From Aerococcus sp. (GTDB lineage Bacteria; Bacillota; Bacilli; Lactobacillales; Aerococcaceae): 64,000 bases of DNA. The stretch's first letter is position 1, and each line of letters begins with the position of its first letter. A program made the translations under genes and the position numbers. The stretch covers positions 248,001-312,000 of the forward strand of contig JAUMZE010000001.1 of the NCBI GenBank assembly GCA_030528285.1, written 5' to 3'. Below are positions 62,575 to 64,000 of this stretch, piece after piece. Under the pieces are notes generated by a model. It made no database searches, was not told the DNA's origin, and saw nothing but the letters and a program-made list of their open reading frames with translations.

Positions 62575-63312
62575 TTAATCTTTTACTAATTCGAAGTCGT
62601 GTTCTTTCGTTCCATCATTGGAGTTATAGACGTTACTCCAGCCTTCATCGACCAATTTTTGAGCCGCTTTGTAGGATTTATTTCCGGAGTAGCAATATGT
62701 CATCACCGGTTTATCTTTTGGCACCTGTTTAATTTCTTCATCGAGATTCTTCACATCGATGCGTTTAGCGCCCATCAAGTGGCCCGCTTCATAATCTTTT
62801 TCATCACGAGCATCTAAGATTGTATAGTCACCGGAGTCAGCTGCTTTTTGGAGCGCATCCCCAATCACAAATTGAACTTTGGTGGTGACGGTATATTGAT
62901 GATCTTTGATACCTTCTGCGTTCGATACTTTGTTGAAGCCTTTATCTACGAGTTTCTTCGCTACTACTTCACTCTTATCTTTGGAGTCCGCAATCGTTAC
63001 GATGTCTTTATCCTTGTAGTCGTTTAAGGTATCAGCTTTTGAATCAATATCCGCTTCAGGAATATTAACTGCATATTTCACGGTGCCTTCCTTGTATTCG
63101 TCGCTTGGGCGGACATCAATCACGAGATAGTTCTCTTTTTGCTTCGTGTCTTCCAAAATCTTATCGAGATTCTCACCCGTCATTTCAGAAACAGTGCCCG
63201 GTTTCGCATCACTCTGCGTCGTATTTTGGCCGCAAGCACTCAGCGTAAAAATGGTCAGTGCACTCAATGCTGCTGTCGCTAAACGTTTCATCATACTCGA
63301 TTGCTTTGTCAT
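62575..63312 (-). CDS. Double-rhodanese-domain lipoprotein translationally coupled to the selenoprotein gene
   Basis: 245 residues. The ATG at 63312 overlaps the upstream stop as ATGA; another ATG lies two codons earlier. Signal MTKQSSMMKRLATAALSALTIFTLSAC with lipobox LSAC. Rhodanese domain 1 (about 45-135) has YLVIDVRPSDEYKEGTVKYAVNIP but its active-site loop reads IADSKDKS, without cysteine. Domain 2 (about 150-240) has YTILDARDEKDYEAGHLMGAKRIDV and Cys207 in MTYCYSGNKS. An extracytoplasmic persulfide or selenopersulfide carrier is plausible. Coupling to the selenoprotein gene implies matched expression. Confidence 0.9.
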   Translation of the reverse strand: MTKQSSMMKRLATAALSALTIFTLSACGQNTTQSDAKPGTVSEMTGENLDKILEDTKQKENYLVIDVRPSDEYKEGTVKYAVNIPEADIDSKADTLNDYKDKDIVTIADSKDKSEVVAKKLVDKGFNKVSNAEGIKDHQYTVTTKVQFVIGDALQKAADSGDYTILDARDEKDYEAGHLMGAKRIDVKNLDEEIKQVPKDKPVMTYCYSGNKSYKAAQKLVDEGWSNVYNSNDGTKEHDFELVKD

Positions 63313-63998
63313 TTCCATTTTACAACCTCTTCCTTTCCTCCATTAACAGCCAACGCTAATAATTTTTTAACTGCTTCCGTTTGCATACGACGATCGTGGG
63401 GTTCCTCTGAGAAGGTTTGCCCCAATGGATATGGTGTCACCATGACACGAGGGGGACGTACTTTCTTGATAACATTGGTTAAATGAATCATCGCGGCGGT
63501 ACGAATCCCACGACTCTCAATCTTTCTTTGCATTAATCCCACGGACTGATGACAAATATATCAGCCAGGTGATAATAAAACGATATCGACATGATCTTCT
63601 AATAACATATCCGCCATCATTGGAGCGGTTTTCTTCATTAATTTTGCCGTGCGTGGAATATAACCCATCCAGCCAAAATGTCGGGGTGCGACACTGCCAA
63701 TGACGCCCTCACTTTGAAGTTCTCTCAGTCTTTCGAGCGGGAAGACGATATTAATATCTTCTTTCGCACGTTTCGTATTATAATGATCGTGGTTCACCAC
63801 CAACGTTTGAAAGTCGACATCCCCATCGATCACACGAAAGGTCGGATCCCCCTTCTTCGTATCAAAGGGAGGATCCGTTGCATTGCGAATCCCCGCTGTT
63901 GTCACGAGGGCCACTCTGGCTTCATTCAGAGGCTTTTCCAGCGTCGCAACAGGTGGTTCCTCATCAATCGTAATCACCATATGCTCGGCTACTTTTCC
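63309..63998 (-). CDS. Probable selenoprotein: glycine/betaine/sarcosine/D-proline reductase family, selenoprotein B-like, 5'-partial
   Basis: One frame runs from the window edge to the TGA at 63309-63311 with a single internal TGA at 63561-63563. Upstream reads EKPLNEARVALVTTAG, DPTFRVIDGDVDFQTL and IGSVAPRHFGWMGYI. After the internal TGA the same frame continues with YICHQSVGLMQRKIE and KVRPPRVMVTPYPLGQTF. The TGA therefore stands in SPG-U-YIC-HQSVG, the place where this family carries Sec or Cys in a U/CxxC redox motif (Sec140/Cys143 counting from the ATG at 63980). A SECIS-like hairpin follows. The family usually has about 20 more N-terminal residues, so the true start lies beyond the window. 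Reaction unknown; redox activity on a thiol or C-N/Se substrate is inference. Confidence 0.88.
63531..63563 (-). promoter_or_regulatory. Bacterial SECIS-like element at the in-frame UGA
   Basis: The UGA is at 63561-63563. Nine bases after it CATCAGTCC (63543-63551) pairs with GGATTAATG (63531-63539): eight of nine positions pair, one of them a G-U, around a GTG loop (63540-63542). The loop begins 18 bases after the UGA, inside the 16-37-base window accepted for bacterial SECIS elements, and has G at its first position as SelB recognition usually requires. Confidence 0.75.
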
Positions 63999-64000
63999 GA

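Noticed and set aside
1-64000. CRISPR array, IS element, prophage or integrative element
   Set aside because: No periodic repeats with spacers, no transposase, integrase or phage structural genes, and no rRNA or tRNA attachment site were seen.

Overview
The window reads as chromosomal DNA of a low-GC Gram-positive, most likely Lactobacillales. Base composition looks to be in the high 40s % GC by eye. The call rests on an RpoE-type RNA polymerase delta subunit, the dnaX-ybaB-recR-tmk-holB and yabA-trmN6-GIY-YIG-rsmI blocks, LuxS, DUF1129, DUF1846, a Rho/MurA pair, a class A sortase and ribosomal protein L31 type B. I do not assign a genus. I see no rRNA, tRNA, CRISPR array, IS element or prophage gene.

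Layout. 0-7.5 kb: a SUKH-protein tail, sortase, an HrtAB-like ABC exporter, rpmE2, a YczE-like membrane protein, DUF1846 and luxS. 7.6-13.2 kb: a glycoside-hydrolase remnant, an EbsC/YbaK deacylase, rho, murA and a decaying L-ribulose-5-phosphate epimerase pair (ulaE/ulaF-like). 13.5-22.2 kb: purB, a cytoplasmic 5'-nucleotidase-type phosphoesterase and a Ugp-like ABC importer with two paralogous binding proteins. 22.8-32.2 kb: rpoE, DUF1934, a LipL-type octanoyltransferase, an EF1143/YwfO-type HD phosphohydrolase, a MoxR-VWA pair, DUF1129 and a FAD oxidoreductase. 32.3-42.7 kb: mscL, ydcF, rsmI and the DNA-replication/repair block, with a GNAT and a fructosamine-kinase gene inserted and darA/ricT absent. 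43-52 kb: a YkvI transporter, an LLM flavoprotein, an MBL hydrolase, a class V cysteine desulfurase/selenocysteine lyase-like enzyme, a broken 2-oxoacid dehydrogenase E2, an SDR and a NupC transporter with a structured leader.

52-64 kb is the most interesting part: 14 consecutive minus-strand genes, many overlapping. In transcription order these are a GrdB-like reductase interrupted by an in-frame UGA, a translationally coupled double-rhodanese lipoprotein, two TVP38/DedA-type membrane proteins, a TIGR04283-like glycosyltransferase, a YnjE-like rhodanese lipoprotein, a small membrane protein, a YnjBCD-like ABC importer with two separate permeases, a nucleoside hydrolase, an SseA-type sulfurtransferase and a TDT permease with two nonsense codons. 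The UGA lies in a U-x-x-C motif at the family's known redox site, the frame stays open for 83 codons after it, and a bacterial-SECIS-like hairpin follows at the right distance. I read this as a genuine selenoprotein at the head of a sulfur/selenium-handling operon. The operon's substrate and overall function are not established.

At least four genes are decayed (ulaE, E2, TDT permease, a GH remnant) and ulaF has lost a recognisable start codon. This fits ongoing loss of carbon-catabolic functions.
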